Source: Shewanella saliphila (lineage in GTDB: Bacteria > Pseudomonadota > Gammaproteobacteria > Enterobacterales > Shewanellaceae). Taken from it: a stretch of DNA of 49,883 nucleotides. The position numbers and the translations under genes were made by a program. The stretch covers positions 1-49,883 of the forward strand of contig NZ_BMQV01000039.1 in the NCBI RefSeq assembly GCF_014648295.1, in the 5' to 3' direction. Positions 1-7,480 of this stretch are shown here, piece after piece (the stretch's first letter is position 1; every line of letters starts with the position of its first letter). The notes beneath the pieces are model-generated. The model was not told where the DNA came from and did not search any database. It saw nothing but the letters and a program-made list of their open reading frames with translations.

Positions 1-66
1 CGGAAAGCGATTAATCCTACCGAAAAAAAGAAAGCGGAAACCATTTCCAAGACAAGTGCTATATAA
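1..66 (+). CDS. 3' end of an unidentified gene (partial)
   Basis: An open frame enters the window at base 1 and ends at a TAA at 64-66. The 21 visible residues are Lys/Glu-rich and end TSAI. That is too little to recognise a family. Hairpins at 95-118 and 129-153 follow, which fits the end of a transcription unit. It could also be a chance open frame. Confidence 0.3.
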   Translation, partial: RKAINPTEKKKAETISKTSAI

Positions 67-570
67 AGCACCACGCTACCCCCATAAGAAAAGAGCCGCT
101 CACTGTTAAGCGAGCGGCATTAAGCCCGAGTATCTGGATTTTCTCGAGATACTTTTGGTGGTCGACCTCTGCGAGGTTTGGCGTTTTCTACATTCATTAA
201 GTACATATTAGACCGAACGTCTATTAAATAGCAATGTTCGATATTAAAAATCATGTAATGGTGCAATAAAACTCACATTTTCGTGATTCATCAGCAGCCC
301 CAAAAACACCTGATGATACTCATATCACAGCCCAATTAGTTTGTGTCGAAATCATTTCAGATATAATAATTTGAGGTGTAACAAACACACTTAATTCCGC
401 TTAAAGTGATTGGCTTAAATACTCGGCCGTACTGGTTAAAAAACATTCAAACACGGTGCGAGTGGCAGACAAATCCCTTTGATAAAAAACGAATTTGATC
501 GAACAATTTAACCTTTAAGAGTCGGTTTTATCGTTAAAAACGCCGATTCTCTCCAAGAATACTAATAGAT
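67..570. other. Non-coding stretch with hairpins
   Basis: No convincing gene is seen here. There is a 7-bp GC-rich hairpin at 95-118 (GCCGCTC/GAGCGGC), which on the minus strand is followed by a T-rich run. A 7-bp hairpin at 129-153 (AGTATCT/AGATACT) is followed by TTT. A wobble-containing dyad lies at about 520-555 (GAGTCGG/CCGATTC). The rest is AT-rich with no recognised RNA family. Confidence 0.45.
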
Positions 571-599
571 TAGAAAAAATCATTTATAAAAAATAATGT
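571..599 (+). promoter_or_regulatory. Possible sigma-70 promoter of the proline operon leader
   Basis: TAGAAA (571-576) and TAATGT (594-599) are separated by 17 bases and would start transcription near 606, just before the structured leader. The match to the -35 consensus is modest. It was chosen for its spacing and position ahead of the leader and terminator. Confidence 0.3.
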
Positions 600-605
600 G
601 GCGCT

Positions 606-748
606 TGCCCTTATAGGCTATGGGGTGTGAGCCAGCACAATGAGTGTAACTTAGTCCAAAAGCTGTGCTTTAAGGTGCATTCGATTGGAATCAGGCAGGC
701 AAATAGTGTTAATATAATTAGACCACTAACTAATTTAGTGGTTTTTTT
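606..748 (+). promoter_or_regulatory. Structured leader ending in a terminator (attenuator or small RNA candidate)
   Basis: About 115 bases that can pair internally (TTGCC near 605 with GGCAA near 699; AGCACA near 635 with TGTGCT near 664) run straight into the intrinsic terminator at 722-748. The next gene starts 60 bases later. A terminator placed before an operon's first gene suggests conditional read-through. TAGTG near 702 could pair with the terminator's CACTA as a weak alternative structure. It does not match any riboswitch class I can recall. It may instead be an independent small RNA. Confidence 0.35.
722..748 (+). terminator. Intrinsic terminator upstream of the putP operon
   Basis: The arms ACCACTAA and TTAGTGGT enclose a 5-base loop and are followed by a run of T. 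It lies between the presumed promoter and the first gene of the operon, so it would terminate a short leader RNA. Confidence 0.75.
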
Positions 749-807
749 ATTGCTATTTTTTAACTATTTATTGCTAACACCAATATTTATTCGCTCAGGA
801 GGGCACA

Positions 808-984
808 ATGTCGACTGACATTCAGACGGAAGAAAATCTCATCACAAAACTTTGGCATAAATCAGTTTCGAAGCTCACATATGCAACACAACTATTGTGC
901 TTATTTGCCATCTTAAGTACCTATCTCTTTGTCATGTTGAAACCTAATGGGATTCAAAATAACAAAGCGTTAGGAGGCCAGTAG
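808..984 (+). CDS. Small single-span membrane protein coupled to putP
   Basis: This is a 58-residue protein with a strong ribosome site (AGGAGGG, 798-804) before ATG 808. It has a charged N-terminus, one hydrophobic segment at about residues 22-44, and a short polar C-terminus ending GGQ. The AGGAGG that serves putP (972-977) lies inside its last codons, and its stop is 3 bases before the putP ATG, so the two are translationally coupled. Other solute:sodium symporters have small membrane partners: YjcH with ActP, YhdT with PanF, and DUF4212 proteins. E. coli PutP has none, and this sequence does not match those families by eye. I infer a stabilising or regulatory subunit of PutP. The function is not established. 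Confidence 0.7.
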   Translation: MSTDIQTEENLITKLWHKSVSKLTYATQLLCLFAILSTYLFVMLKPNGIQNNKALGGQ

Positions 985-987
985 TTC

Positions 988-2484
988 ATGCATTATTTAA
1001 CGTATGTCTCTTTAGCTATTTATTTCATCGTTATGCTTTGCATTGGTCTGTTTGCTTTTAAGAAGTCAACCAGCGACGTGTCTGGTTATATTCTTGGCGG
1101 CCGTAAAGTGAGCCCACAAGTTACTGCATTATCTGCAGGCGCATCTGACATGAGTGGTTGGATGTTAATGGGTTTACCTGGTGCGATGTTTTTAGTGGGT
1201 TTTGAAACCCTCTATATTGCGATTGGCTTATTAATTGGTGCCATGGTTAATTACCTATTGGTTGCACCTAAGCTTAGGGTGTATACCGAAGTGGCAAATG
1301 ACGCCCTGACCATCCCTGAGTTTTTTGCTAAACGCTTCCATGCTCCAAACAGTCATATCCGTATTATTGCCGCGGTTATTATTGTTATCTTCTTTACCCT
1401 ATACACTTCAGCAGGCTTAGTGGCTGGCGGTAAATTATTTGTGTCAGCGTTTGATCTCAATTATGAACTAGGCCTAATCGTAACCTTAGCTGTGGTGGTG
1501 TCATACACCTTACTCGGTGGCTTTTTAGCCGTCAGCCTCACTGACTTTGTTCAGGGCTGTATTATGTTTGTCGCTTTAGTCTTGGTGCCTGTTGTGGCAT
1601 ATCAAGAGTTTTCTAACGCCGACAAAATGATGAGCTTTGCTTATGAGTCAATTCCACAGTTTTCTGAAGGCATGCAAAACGTCACCATGCTGGGGTTAAT
1701 CTCTAGCTTGTCTTGGGGTTTAGGCTACTTTGGTCAACCACACATTATTGTGCGTTTTATGGCGATTCGGTCAGTATCAGACATTAAAGCCGCTCGCCGA
1801 ATTGGTATGAGCTGGATGACGGTAACGATTGTTGGCGCACTTGCTACTGGTCTTGTCGGTATTGCATACGCAAACAAATTCGACATGAAATTAACTGACC
1901 CTGAAACCATTTTCATTGTGTTTTCAGAATTGTTATTCCACCCTTTAGTCAGCGGCTTTTTATTAGCAGCGATTTTAGCTGCAATCATGAGCACGATTTC
2001 ATCACAGCTTTTAGTGTCTTCTAGTTCTTTAACTGAAGATATCTACCGTGTGGTTTCAAAGAAAGAAGCAACCGAGCAAGAAATGGTGAAAATGGGCCGT
2101 TTCGGTGTTGCAGGCGTTGCGATTGTGGCCAGTTTATTAGCACTTGATCGCTCAAACAGCATTTTATCGTTAGTCAGTAATGCTTGGGCTGGTTTTGGCG
2201 CTGCATTTGGTCCTCTTGTTTTGTTTAGCCTTTATAAGCACAACCTAACCCACAAAGCTGCCGTTGCAGGTATTGTCTCAGGTGCGGCTACCGTCCTATT
2301 TTGGATATATGCCCCTGTGCTGGCCGATGGCAAAGCGCTCTCTAGCTTAATGTACGAAATGATCCCAGGCTTCATTGTAAGCAGTGTTGTTATTTGGGTA
2401 ACAAGTGCATTAGATACTGACCCTTGTAAGAAAACAGTTGATACCTTCCATGAAGCCGGCCGCGTATTAGCTGAGCAGAAATAA
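988..2484 (+). CDS. putP: Sodium/proline symporter PutP
   Basis: A 498-residue inner-membrane protein of the solute:sodium symporter family; E. coli PutP has 502 residues. It imports proline with Na+. The GASDMSGW motif carries Asp54, equivalent to the essential Na+-site Asp55 of E. coli. The segment around residues 335-352 (STISSQLL, then TEDIYR) matches transmembrane helix 8, which supplies the other Na+ ligands. Hydrophobic segments run along the whole length. It is the second gene of the operon and reads directly into proB with a 10-base gap. Linking proline import to biosynthesis suggests accumulation of proline, for example as an osmolyte, rather than catabolism. No putA is visible in the window. 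Confidence 0.93.
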   Translation: MHYLTYVSLAIYFIVMLCIGLFAFKKSTSDVSGYILGGRKVSPQVTALSAGASDMSGWMLMGLPGAMFLVGFETLYIAIGLLIGAMVNYLLVAPKLRVYTEVANDALTIPEFFAKRFHAPNSHIRIIAAVIIVIFFTLYTSAGLVAGGKLFVSAFDLNYELGLIVTLAVVVSYTLLGGFLAVSLTDFVQGCIMFVALVLVPVVAYQEFSNADKMMSFAYESIPQFSEGMQNVTMLGLISSLSWGLGYFGQPHIIVRFMAIRSVSDIKAARRIGMSWMTVTIVGALATGLVGIAYANKFDMKLTDPETIFIVFSELLFHPLVSGFLLAAILAAIMSTISSQLLVSSSSLTEDIYRVVSKKEATEQEMVKMGRFGVAGVAIVASLLALDRSNSILSLVSNAWAGFGAAFGPLVLFSLYKHNLTHKAAVAGIVSGAATVLFWIYAPVLADGKALSSLMYEMIPGFIVSSVVIWVTSALDTDPCKKTVDTFHEAGRVLAEQK

Positions 2485-2497
2485 TTAAGAGGATATG

Positions 2498-3604
2498 ATG
2501 TCAACTTCACATTGGAAACGCATTGTCGTTAAAGTGGGCAGTGCACTTATTGCGCCTCATGAACAAGGCTGTAGTAGCCATTATTTATTAGGTATAGCCC
2601 AATTTATCGCAACGTGTCGCGCCCAGGGCTGCCAGGTAGTATTAGTCTCATCGGGTTCAGTTGCTGCAGGCAAACACCGTTTTTCTGATATTGCAGAACC
2701 TAGTGTTTCACTCAAAAAAGCGATGGCTGCAGCAGGCCAGGCAGACATGATGGCCACATGGGACAAGCTATTTGATTTTGCTTCTGCACAGTTATTAGTG
2801 ACTCACGGAGACTTACGTGATCGTGAGCGCTACGTCAGTATTAAAGACACCATCTTTACGCTGTTAGATCATGGTTTGTTACCCATCATCAATGAAAACG
2901 ATGCCGTAACAACCGATAAGCTACGTGTTGGCGACAACGATAACTTATCGGCCATGGTCGCGGCGGCCGCAGATGCTGATGCACTGATTATTTGTTCAGA
3001 CGTCAAAGGCTTGTATACCAAAAACCCTAATTTGCATGATGACGCCAAACTCATCAAACAAGTGAGCGATATCAACCCAGATATTTATGCTATGGCAGGC
3101 GGCGCAACCAGCAGCGTAGGTACTGGTGGAATGCGCACCAAAATCCAGGCGGCTGAAAAAGCCATTTCACACGGTATTGAAACCATGATTGTTGATGGAT
3201 TTGATGCTGATACGTTTAACCAACTTCTGAAAGGTCAAAATCCAGGGACTTTATTTACCCCGTATGATGAACCGATGCAGGAACATTTGCATTGGATGAC
3301 TCATACCTCTCAAGTGCAGGGTGAATTAATTGTCGAAAATGATTTTGACAGTGACCTCGAAGAACAAAATTCGCAGCTGACCAGTGACGATGTAGTCGCC
3401 GTAAAAGGTAACTTTTCCGTCGGTGATACCATTTTAGTGCGTAAAGGCGATGGCACTAGATTGGCAAAAGCCAAATCAAATTACAGCAGTTGCTTACTGC
3501 ATTTTATTTCTGATCAAGAAGACCAAGAGTTTGCTAATAATGCTCAGCAGAAAACGGGCCCTTTAATTTCAGACAAGAACATCGCCATTTTGGAGAAAAC
3601 ATGA
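2498..3604 (+). CDS. proB: Glutamate 5-kinase
   Basis: First committed step of proline synthesis: ATP-dependent phosphorylation of glutamate to glutamyl 5-phosphate. An amino-acid kinase domain covers roughly residues 5-255 (VVKVGSAL near the start, VSSGSVAAG, and the NENDAVTTDKLRVGDNDNLSA substrate region). A PUA domain occupies about residues 280-360, giving the usual ProB length. Two ATG codons are adjacent at 2495 and 2498. The second is preferred because AGAGGA (2488-2493) is too close to the first. The gene overlaps proA by four bases (ATGA), typical of translational coupling and stoichiometric production of the two enzymes. Confidence 0.95.
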   Translation: MSTSHWKRIVVKVGSALIAPHEQGCSSHYLLGIAQFIATCRAQGCQVVLVSSGSVAAGKHRFSDIAEPSVSLKKAMAAAGQADMMATWDKLFDFASAQLLVTHGDLRDRERYVSIKDTIFTLLDHGLLPIINENDAVTTDKLRVGDNDNLSAMVAAAADADALIICSDVKGLYTKNPNLHDDAKLIKQVSDINPDIYAMAGGATSSVGTGGMRTKIQAAEKAISHGIETMIVDGFDADTFNQLLKGQNPGTLFTPYDEPMQEHLHWMTHTSQVQGELIVENDFDSDLEEQNSQLTSDDVVAVKGNFSVGDTILVRKGDGTRLAKAKSNYSSCLLHFISDQEDQEFANNAQQKTGPLISDKNIAILEKT

Positions 3605-4848
3605 GCTTAATAAAGACCTTATCTCAAAATGCCGCTATTGCAGCACAATCACTTGCCATTTTAGACGAGCAAGTAAAAAACACCATTTTACTCGACATGG
3701 CACGTGCACTACGTGCGCACAGTGATGAAATTATTAAGGCTAACCAATTGGATTTAGCCAATGCTGAAAGCGCCAACATGGGCTCGGCAATGTTAGACCG
3801 TTTAACATTGAATAACGACCGTATTGAATCAATGGCTGCTGGTATTGAAACCGTAGCATCACTGCCCGACCCTGTCGGTATTGAACGCGATTTAGGCCAA
3901 CGTCCAAATGGATTAAGCATTCGTAAAATGCGCGTACCATTAGGTGTGGTTTGTATGATTTACGAAGCGCGCCCAAATGTAACTGCTGATGCCGGTGCCT
4001 TATGCTTTAAATCAGGTAATGCGGTAATTTTACGTGGCGGTAAAGAAGCGCTGCACTCAAGTAAAATGATTGCTTCTATTTTGCAAAAAGTGCTCGAAGT
4101 GTATCAGTTGCCTCCTGCGCTCATTACGGTAGTACCCGATCCTGATCGCGGCTTAATGATGGAACTGATGCAGCAACGTGATTATATTGATGTGATTATT
4201 CCACGTGGCGGTGAAGGCTTAATTAACTTTGTCACCGACAACAGTAAGGTGCCGGTTATTCAGCACTTTAAAGGTGTTTGCCATTTATATGTTGATAAGG
4301 ATGCCGATCTTGAGATTGCCATGGCATTATTACTCAATGGTAAAACCCAGCGTACCGGCGTATGTAACGCGCTAGAAGGTTTAGTGGTTCATCAAGATGT
4401 GGCTGCTGCGTTTTTACCAAAAGTGGCTCAAGCACTGGCCGAACACAAGGTAACGATTAACGCTTGTCAGCAGGCAAAGTCATACTTTGACGCTTGTAAC
4501 GTCATGAATGATGATGACTTTGGTCAAGAGTACTTAGACCTTGAAATTGCCATTAAGCAAGTGGATGACTTTGACGGTGCGATTAATCATATCCGTCGTT
4601 TTGGTAGCCATCACACTGAAGTGATTTGTACTCAAAATGAATTGACTGCAGCACGCTTTCAACGCACCGTTGATGCCTCTGTAGTGATGGTGAATGCATC
4701 ATCTCGCTTCTCTGATGGCAGCGAGCTGGGTCTTGGCGCCGAAATTGGTATTGCTACCAGTAAGCTGCATGCTTACGGCCCTATGGGACTAGAGTCACTC
4801 ACCACTGAAAAGTACCTAGTGAGTGGTGTTGGCCAGGTGCGCGCATAA
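3601..4848 (+). CDS. proA: Gamma-glutamyl phosphate reductase
   Basis: Second step of proline synthesis: NADPH-dependent reduction of glutamyl 5-phosphate to the semialdehyde, in the cytoplasm and probably channelled from ProB. The 415 residues cover the full aldehyde-dehydrogenase-superfamily fold. Signature segments are MIYEARPNVTADAGALCFKSGN near residue 120, PRGGEGLI near 201, and the catalytic Cys255 in RTGVCNALE. The coding start overlaps the proB stop. It is the last gene of the unit and is followed by a hairpin at 4860-4883 and a bidirectional terminator at 4944-4978. Confidence 0.96.
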   Translation: MSLIKTLSQNAAIAAQSLAILDEQVKNTILLDMARALRAHSDEIIKANQLDLANAESANMGSAMLDRLTLNNDRIESMAAGIETVASLPDPVGIERDLGQRPNGLSIRKMRVPLGVVCMIYEARPNVTADAGALCFKSGNAVILRGGKEALHSSKMIASILQKVLEVYQLPPALITVVPDPDRGLMMELMQQRDYIDVIIPRGGEGLINFVTDNSKVPVIQHFKGVCHLYVDKDADLEIAMALLLNGKTQRTGVCNALEGLVVHQDVAAAFLPKVAQALAEHKVTINACQQAKSYFDACNVMNDDDFGQEYLDLEIAIKQVDDFDGAINHIRRFGSHHTEVICTQNELTAARFQRTVDASVVMVNASSRFSDGSELGLGAEIGIATSKLHAYGPMGLESLTTEKYLVSGVGQVRA

Positions 4849-4859
4849 TCTTATCTAAC

Positions 4860-4883
4860 ATCAGTCTGTTAACACAGACTGAT
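4860..4883. repeat. Perfect 10-bp inverted repeat after proA
   Basis: Arms ATCAGTCTGT and ACAGACTGAT flank a 4-base TAAC loop. There is no T tract on either side, so it is a transcript 3'-end stabilising hairpin or protein site rather than a classical terminator. Confidence 0.5.
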
Positions 4884-4943
4884 AAATACAAGCTGATACA
4901 AGGGTGATAACCCTATAACAGTTCTTGTTTAATTAGCTTTAAT

Positions 4944-4978
4944 AAAAAGGTCTCTCGTTCTATCGAGGGGCCTTTTTT
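4944..4978. terminator. Bidirectional terminator between proA and the Nudix remnant
   Basis: A 14-bp stem (AAAAAGGTCTCTCG with CGAGGGGCCTTTTT, two G-T pairs) has A and T tracts at opposite ends, so it can work on both strands. It lies inside the last codons of the minus-strand Nudix frame, whose stop is at 4913. Confidence 0.75.
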
Positions 4979-5227
4979 GTTGCTGTTTGTCATGGTGTCG
5001 AGGTTATGTTGAATCGCGGCATCAATATCCATCCAAACTGGTGTCATCCCATTGCTAATTTCATGCGCTTCAAACTGTGGCTCAGCGAGCTCATCAGCAA
5101 TTGTGCACACATAACAGTAAGACAGCATGTTTACCGACTCAAAGCCATCTCTGCGCCACGGACGATATTCTTGATACAAGCCAAACGGAATGACATCACC
5201 CACCACTTGCGCGCCGGTTTCTTCTAA

Positions 5228-5490
5228 TACCATTCCGCGTTAGTAAGTGATTTCTCAGCGAGAATTTAAAAGGGCTTAAACAAGGCGAATGACTGAATGA
5301 ATAGTTATTCTCTTTCGAAGTCATGCAACGCAGTATAAGCCCTTTTAAAACTCGCCTGAAAGGAATGCCCCAGCGGCTTTTGCTCTGCGTTCTCGCTATT
5401 TGAAAGGGAACAACCATTACTACATAGCGACGCCTTAATCAAAAACCGCTGGACGCATTCTGAGTGGTCACTTATTAATGCGGAATGGTA
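5228..5490. mobile_element. MITE-like element, 263 bp, in the Nudix gene
   Basis: The ends are imperfect 23-bp inverted repeats (TACCATTCCGCGTTAGTAAG at left; the right end is its near complement, two mismatches). The element is flanked by an exact TAA duplication (5225-5227 and 5491-5493). Removing the element and one TAA restores the Nudix reading frame (R-E-L-E-E-T). There is no coding capacity for a transposase. An internal inverted repeat (AAAAGGGCTTA/TAAGCCCTTTT) and the motif GAAAGGGAACAACCATTAC (5402-5420) are present; the same 19-mer occurs in the neighbouring element. Confidence 0.88.
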
Positions 5491-5578
5491 TAACTCACGA
5501 ATTAAGCCCTGCTCAATATGCTCACCGTCATCAACTCCACCACCGGGTAATGAGTAATCATGATAGCGTTTGGGTAAA

Positions 5579-5853
5579 TACCCAATCGACTTGAAGATAC
5601 GTGTTTCAGAGCTTCACCGTGTTTTCAATACTAGGCGCGTTAATGTAGTAATGTAGGTACCTTAAAAATTAGCGCAACAACGTAGTGGGAACACGGTGAA
5701 ACTCCCAGAGGGCAAGTTTTACACGCGTTTATGCTGCGGCTTTTGTTAATTTAGCTGATTTTGGAAAGGGAACAACCATTACCCGCAATCAATGCATTGC
5801 CTAAACGCGTGTAAATTCTTGCTGAAATCGAGCATCTTCAGGTTGATTGGGTA
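5579..5853. mobile_element. MITE-like element of a second type, 275 bp, in the Nudix gene
   Basis: Inverted ends TACCCAATCGACTTGAAGAT and its near complement at the right end mark it. An internal inverted repeat TTCACCGTGTT (5613-5623)/AACACGGTGAA (5690-5700) and a longer one (ACACGCGTTTA/TAAACGCGTGT) give it strong folding potential. Bases 5687-5853 match 34889-35055 at 160 of 167 positions. It contains GAAAGGGAACAACCATTAC at 5764-5782. No target duplication is evident, so it is older or was altered after insertion. Confidence 0.82.
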
Positions 5854-6184
5854 TCCAACATCAAAATCTGATTACCGCGCAGCACAATCGCTCGTGCGGC
5901 CAAACGCGTTAGCATGGTCGATGGATTATTGTTGATGAAATCGACAGGCGTTTCAGTATGATAGTTCGTGGTTAAATGGCGCATTATTTAAGAGCTCATT
6001 GCAATAAAAGGCGCATGATACGATGCTGATACACTCGCTTCAAGTTTACTGTATGGAATTAATAAGGATTGGTATTATATAAAACGATTTGTGATGCCTA
6101 AGGCAAAAGCAACTTTATTATTCACTCTTAACTGGTATTCATGGGAATATATGACCAAATGTTCAATTTCAACTAAACTTTTAA

Positions 6185-6202
6185 CATTGACTTAAGTCAA
6201 TG
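6185..6202. promoter_or_regulatory. Perfect 18-bp palindrome upstream of the diguanylate cyclase
   Basis: CATTGACTT and AAGTCAATG abut without a loop, 42 bases before the start codon at 6245. The absence of a loop suggests a dimeric protein site rather than an RNA hairpin. The rest of 5985-6244 is AT-rich with no gene seen. Confidence 0.45.
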
Positions 6203-6244
6203 CTTCATCAATAACATGAGCTGACAAACCATGAATGTAAATCT

Positions 6245-7426
6245 ATGCTAAAATTTTGGTACAAACAATTTCCTCAGTATCCATCTGATCATCCAGATTA
6301 TTGGCGGATCAGATTTATAGAGCATGCTTTGCTTATTACAAGTTGCTACTTTCTTATACTGACTTTAATCAATATATTCTTGTTTTCAGGCTTTAAATAC
6401 GCCTTGTTAGATGCTTCAGGTTTAGCCTTCTCATTAGGTATTTATTTCAGATTTCGCCAAACAGGCCAAGTAAAAGTCACTGCATGGGCTGCCACTCTTA
6501 TGCTGACAGGCTTAATTATGTTGTTTGTAATCTCAACGAAGGGACATGCCCACACTCTCCTTTGGGCAACGCTTATTCCGCCATTTTCATTTTTTCTTAT
6601 CGGTAGAACTTGGGGCTCTTTTATTTCAGGCTTAAGTTTTGTCATTTGCGCCTTATTAGTTTTTCAGCAAATTCAAAATCCTGAGCCAGTGACGTTTGGA
6701 AATGGCTCCTTGTTTAATGTTATAGAAGTGTGCATAGCCCAAATTTTACTATTTCGATTTTATGAAAAAACGCGTTTTTCAGCTTATCAAAAATTAACTT
6801 TACGTAATTTAGAAATTCAAAAAATGGCAGAATTAGACAAGTTGACAGGATTATATAACCGCGAGAAGTTGGATAACGTACTCGATAAACTATTGGCAAT
6901 GTCTGCGCTAAAAAGTAATACAAAGAGTACTCATAGCGCCACTAATATCTCAAAATCTAGCTCACTAGATTCGTCGGTTATTCATTCGAACCAAACTGAC
7001 AACATGACAATCAACGACACCGAAAAATCGGTGACTTCTGAGTATCCCATTTCTATCGCCATTATCGATATAGATCATTTCAAACGTATTAATGATAATC
7101 ATGGTCATTTAATCGGTGATAAAGTCCTGTGTGAGCTAGCAAATTTACTACAAGGTCAAATGCGCAATGATGATCTATTAGCGCGTTGGGGCGGGGAAGA
7201 GTTTGTGATGGTATTACCCAATACCACGTTGGCAGATGCGACAGAATTATCCGAAAGATTACGTCTACATATCGCCCAGCACAATATTCAAGACATGGCA
7301 TTAACCATCAGCTTAGGCATAGCCCAATACGGCCAAGATGATAGTGCTTACAGCTTATTAGATCGTGCAGATAAAGCCTTATACCAAGCAAAGTTTCGAG
7401 GACGTAATTGTGTCGCTGTAGCCTAA
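6245..7426 (+). CDS. Membrane diguanylate cyclase (GGDEF)
   Basis: 393 residues. Five or six hydrophobic segments occupy residues 28-172 and form a membrane sensor of no named type. A GGDEF domain follows from about residue 195 (DKLTGLYNR). The active motif is GGEEF at 316-320, with metal Asp275/Asp277 in IDIDHFK, so it should make c-di-GMP from two GTP. An RxxD inhibitory site (R307-D310) precedes it, implying product feedback. Unusually, a Ser/Thr/Asn-rich stretch at about 220-266 separates the first GGDEF helix from the IDIDHF strand and looks like a disordered insertion. No strong ribosome site is visible before this ATG. Confidence 0.85.
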   Translation: MLKFWYKQFPQYPSDHPDYWRIRFIEHALLITSCYFLILTLINIFLFSGFKYALLDASGLAFSLGIYFRFRQTGQVKVTAWAATLMLTGLIMLFVISTKGHAHTLLWATLIPPFSFFLIGRTWGSFISGLSFVICALLVFQQIQNPEPVTFGNGSLFNVIEVCIAQILLFRFYEKTRFSAYQKLTLRNLEIQKMAELDKLTGLYNREKLDNVLDKLLAMSALKSNTKSTHSATNISKSSSLDSSVIHSNQTDNMTINDTEKSVTSEYPISIAIIDIDHFKRINDNHGHLIGDKVLCELANLLQGQMRNDDLLARWGGEEFVMVLPNTTLADATELSERLRLHIAQHNIQDMALTISLGIAQYGQDDSAYSLLDRADKALYQAKFRGRNCVAVA

Positions 7427-7432
7427 GAAATC

Positions 7433-7461
7433 ACACCAAAGTCAGCAATGATCTTTGGTGT
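7433..7461. terminator. Hairpin between convergent genes
   Basis: A 9-bp stem ACACCAAAG/CTTTGGTGT lies just after the diguanylate cyclase stop and before the end of the opposing symporter gene. There is no T tract, so it is a weak terminator or stabilising hairpin. Confidence 0.4.
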
Positions 7462-7480
7462 AACACGTTTAAGTTCACAA

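Larger units (their letters stand above)
4913..5984 (-). pseudogene. Nudix hydrolase gene broken by two mobile elements
   Basis: Three collinear minus-strand pieces form one Nudix protein. The N-terminus (MRHLTTNYHTETP...NQILML) runs from ATG 5984 to about 5855. The middle (KRYHDYSLPGGGVDDGEHIEQGLIREL) lies at about 5494-5577. The C-terminus (EETGAQVVGD... to the stop at 4913) begins near 5224. Together they give a canonical Nudix box GX5EX7REXXEEXG, with the two missing links exactly where the elements at 5228-5490 and 5579-5853 sit. The N-terminal piece hits a stop within the second element (LDTQST*). Nudix enzymes hydrolyse nucleoside diphosphate derivatives; the substrate here is unknown. 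The gene is almost certainly inactive. Confidence 0.85.

Noticed and set aside
606..748. Known riboswitch class (glycine, lysine or Na+-I) for the putP leader
   Set aside because: None of the conserved core motifs I can recall for these classes is present; kept only as a candidate structured leader.
627..818. Open frame of 63 codons before putP
   Set aside because: It starts at GTG without a ribosome site, includes the intrinsic terminator hairpin at 722-748, and overlaps the better-supported gene at 808-984.
5228..5853. Complete insertion sequence
   Set aside because: Both elements are under 280 bp and have no open frame for a transposase; they are non-autonomous.
6053..6076. TTGGTATTATAT resembling a MITE end
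   Set aside because: Only a short partial match to the TACCAATT ends, with no partner end or target duplication; not enough to call.
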